Shown: positions 5,480 to 5,873 of the stretch, in pieces
Layout of the letters: the number at the start of each line of letters is the position of its first letter
Position numbering within the stretch: position 1 is the stretch's first letter
DNA from: JBJHBY01 sp050485745
Lineage (GTDB): Bacteria > Pseudomonadota > Gammaproteobacteria > Pseudomonadales > CAMLJR01
Length of the DNA: 5,873 nucleotides
Reading direction: 5' to 3'
Assembly: GCA_050485745.1 (NCBI GenBank)
Contig: JBJHBY010000216.1
Coordinates: 1 to 5,873 of the forward strand
Translations under genes and position numbers: made by a program
The notes under the pieces: generated by a model
The model's database searches: none
The model's input: the letters and a program-made list of their open reading frames with translations, nothing else
What the model was told of the DNA's origin: nothing

Positions 5480-5873
5480 ATGGAATCGACGGCAGGTGCG
5501 TTGCGCTTGACTTCCACGTACTTTACCCTTCGTGCCCTCGGCATAGACACCCCGGAAATGGACATGGAAGCCATCTTCAACCTGCGTTATCAGGTTTATT
5601 GTGTTGAGTGCGGATTCTTGAATCCCGAGGACTACCCCGATCAGCTTGAAATCGATGAGCACGATAAACGCTCGGTGCACTTCGGTGCCCTCAATCACGA
5701 CGGCGTGCTGGCTGGCACCTCCCGTCTGGTGCTCAGCAATGGCGACAAGCCGTTTCCCTTCGCCGAGCACTGCCCCCCCTTCTCTGATGTCGACCTTCCC
5801 CCGACGCACCTGAGCGCGGAAGTTTCCCGCCTCGCGGTCAACCGCAACTATCGACGCCGACTCGGAGACACCT
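5480..5873 (+). CDS. PEP-CTERM/exosortase system-associated acyltransferase (LuxI-like), 3' end beyond window
   Basis: The first 131 residues of a protein that continues past the right edge; family members are about twice this length. ATG at 5480 follows GGGAGG (5469-5474) by 5 nt. The sequence matches the acyltransferase family named for its association with PEP-CTERM/exosortase systems (TIGR03694 as recalled), which has the acyl-homoserine lactone synthase fold. Residues corresponding to conserved LuxI positions are present: R36 in NLRYQVYC, D59 and D62 in IDEHD, R82 in AGTSRLV, and E114 and R117 in EVSRLAV, followed by NRNYRRRLGD. It is cytoplasmic, with no signal peptide. The family's product is not established: it may make a signal molecule or acylate a component of the system. 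It is divergent from the PEP-CTERM gene at 4175-5113, with a 366-bp shared regulatory gap. Family assignment is strong. Confidence 0.92.
   Translation, partial: MESTAGALRLTSTYFTLRALGIDTPEMDMEAIFNLRYQVYCVECGFLNPEDYPDQLEIDEHDKRSVHFGALNHDGVLAGTSRLVLSNGDKPFPFAEHCPPFSDVDLPPTHLSAEVSRLAVNRNYRRRLGDT

Noticed and set aside
5453..5809. Minus-strand open frame of 118 codons
   Set aside because: It lies opposite the acyltransferase gene, whose plus-strand frame has clear LuxI-like residues and a good ribosome site.
1..5873. Search for CRISPR arrays, tRNA or rRNA genes, insertion sequences and attachment sites
   Set aside because: No regularly spaced repeat array, cloverleaf, rRNA-like sequence, transposase or terminal inverted repeat was seen by eye.

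Overview
The window looks like a chromosomal segment of a moderately GC-rich Gram-negative bacterium, most likely a gammaproteobacterium, that has a PEP-CTERM/exosortase protein-sorting system. This rests on two complete secreted proteins with C-terminal PEP-CTERM signals, the 5' half of the LuxI-like acyltransferase that accompanies exosortase loci, and neighbours typical of surface-polysaccharide or cell-envelope loci. The genus cannot be fixed from the sequence.

Layout. 1-1818 (minus strand): a two-gene operon made of a DegT/DnrJ/EryC1-type PLP protein (721-1818) and, overlapping it by 4 nt, a CelD/BcsL-type (Acetyltransf_6) acyltransferase that runs off the left edge (724-1). 1819-2019: a divergent promoter region. 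2020-2784 (plus strand): a class I SAM-dependent methyltransferase. 2785-2810: a strong bidirectional hairpin terminator shared with the convergent gene on the other side. 2835-3800 and 4175-5113 (both minus strand): two paralogous PEP-CTERM secreted proteins in tandem, each with its own promoter; the second also has its own terminator (4111-4137). 5114-5479: a divergent regulatory region. 5480-5873 (plus strand): the N-terminal half of a PEP-CTERM/exosortase-associated acyltransferase, cut by the right edge.

The main regulatory observation is that both PEP-CTERM genes carry a textbook sigma-54 (-24/-12) promoter about 95-100 nt before their start codons. About 70 bp further upstream each has the same 22-bp box (18 of 22 bases identical), in the same orientation and at nearly the same distance. 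This is the expected layout for an enhancer-binding protein acting with RpoN, and fits the PrsK/PrsR-sigma-54 control proposed for PEP-CTERM systems. The divergent acyltransferase gene instead shows a sigma-70 extended -10 candidate, followed by two tandem dyads (loop CAGGA, 23 bp apart) in its presumed leader, so it is probably regulated differently.

Taken together, the secreted proteins are presumably exported by Sec, recognised by an exosortase encoded elsewhere and placed on or through the cell surface. The acyltransferase belongs to that system. The PLP protein, CelD-like acyltransferase and methyltransferase are plausible modifying enzymes for a surface polysaccharide or related product, but nothing in the sequence fixes their substrates.
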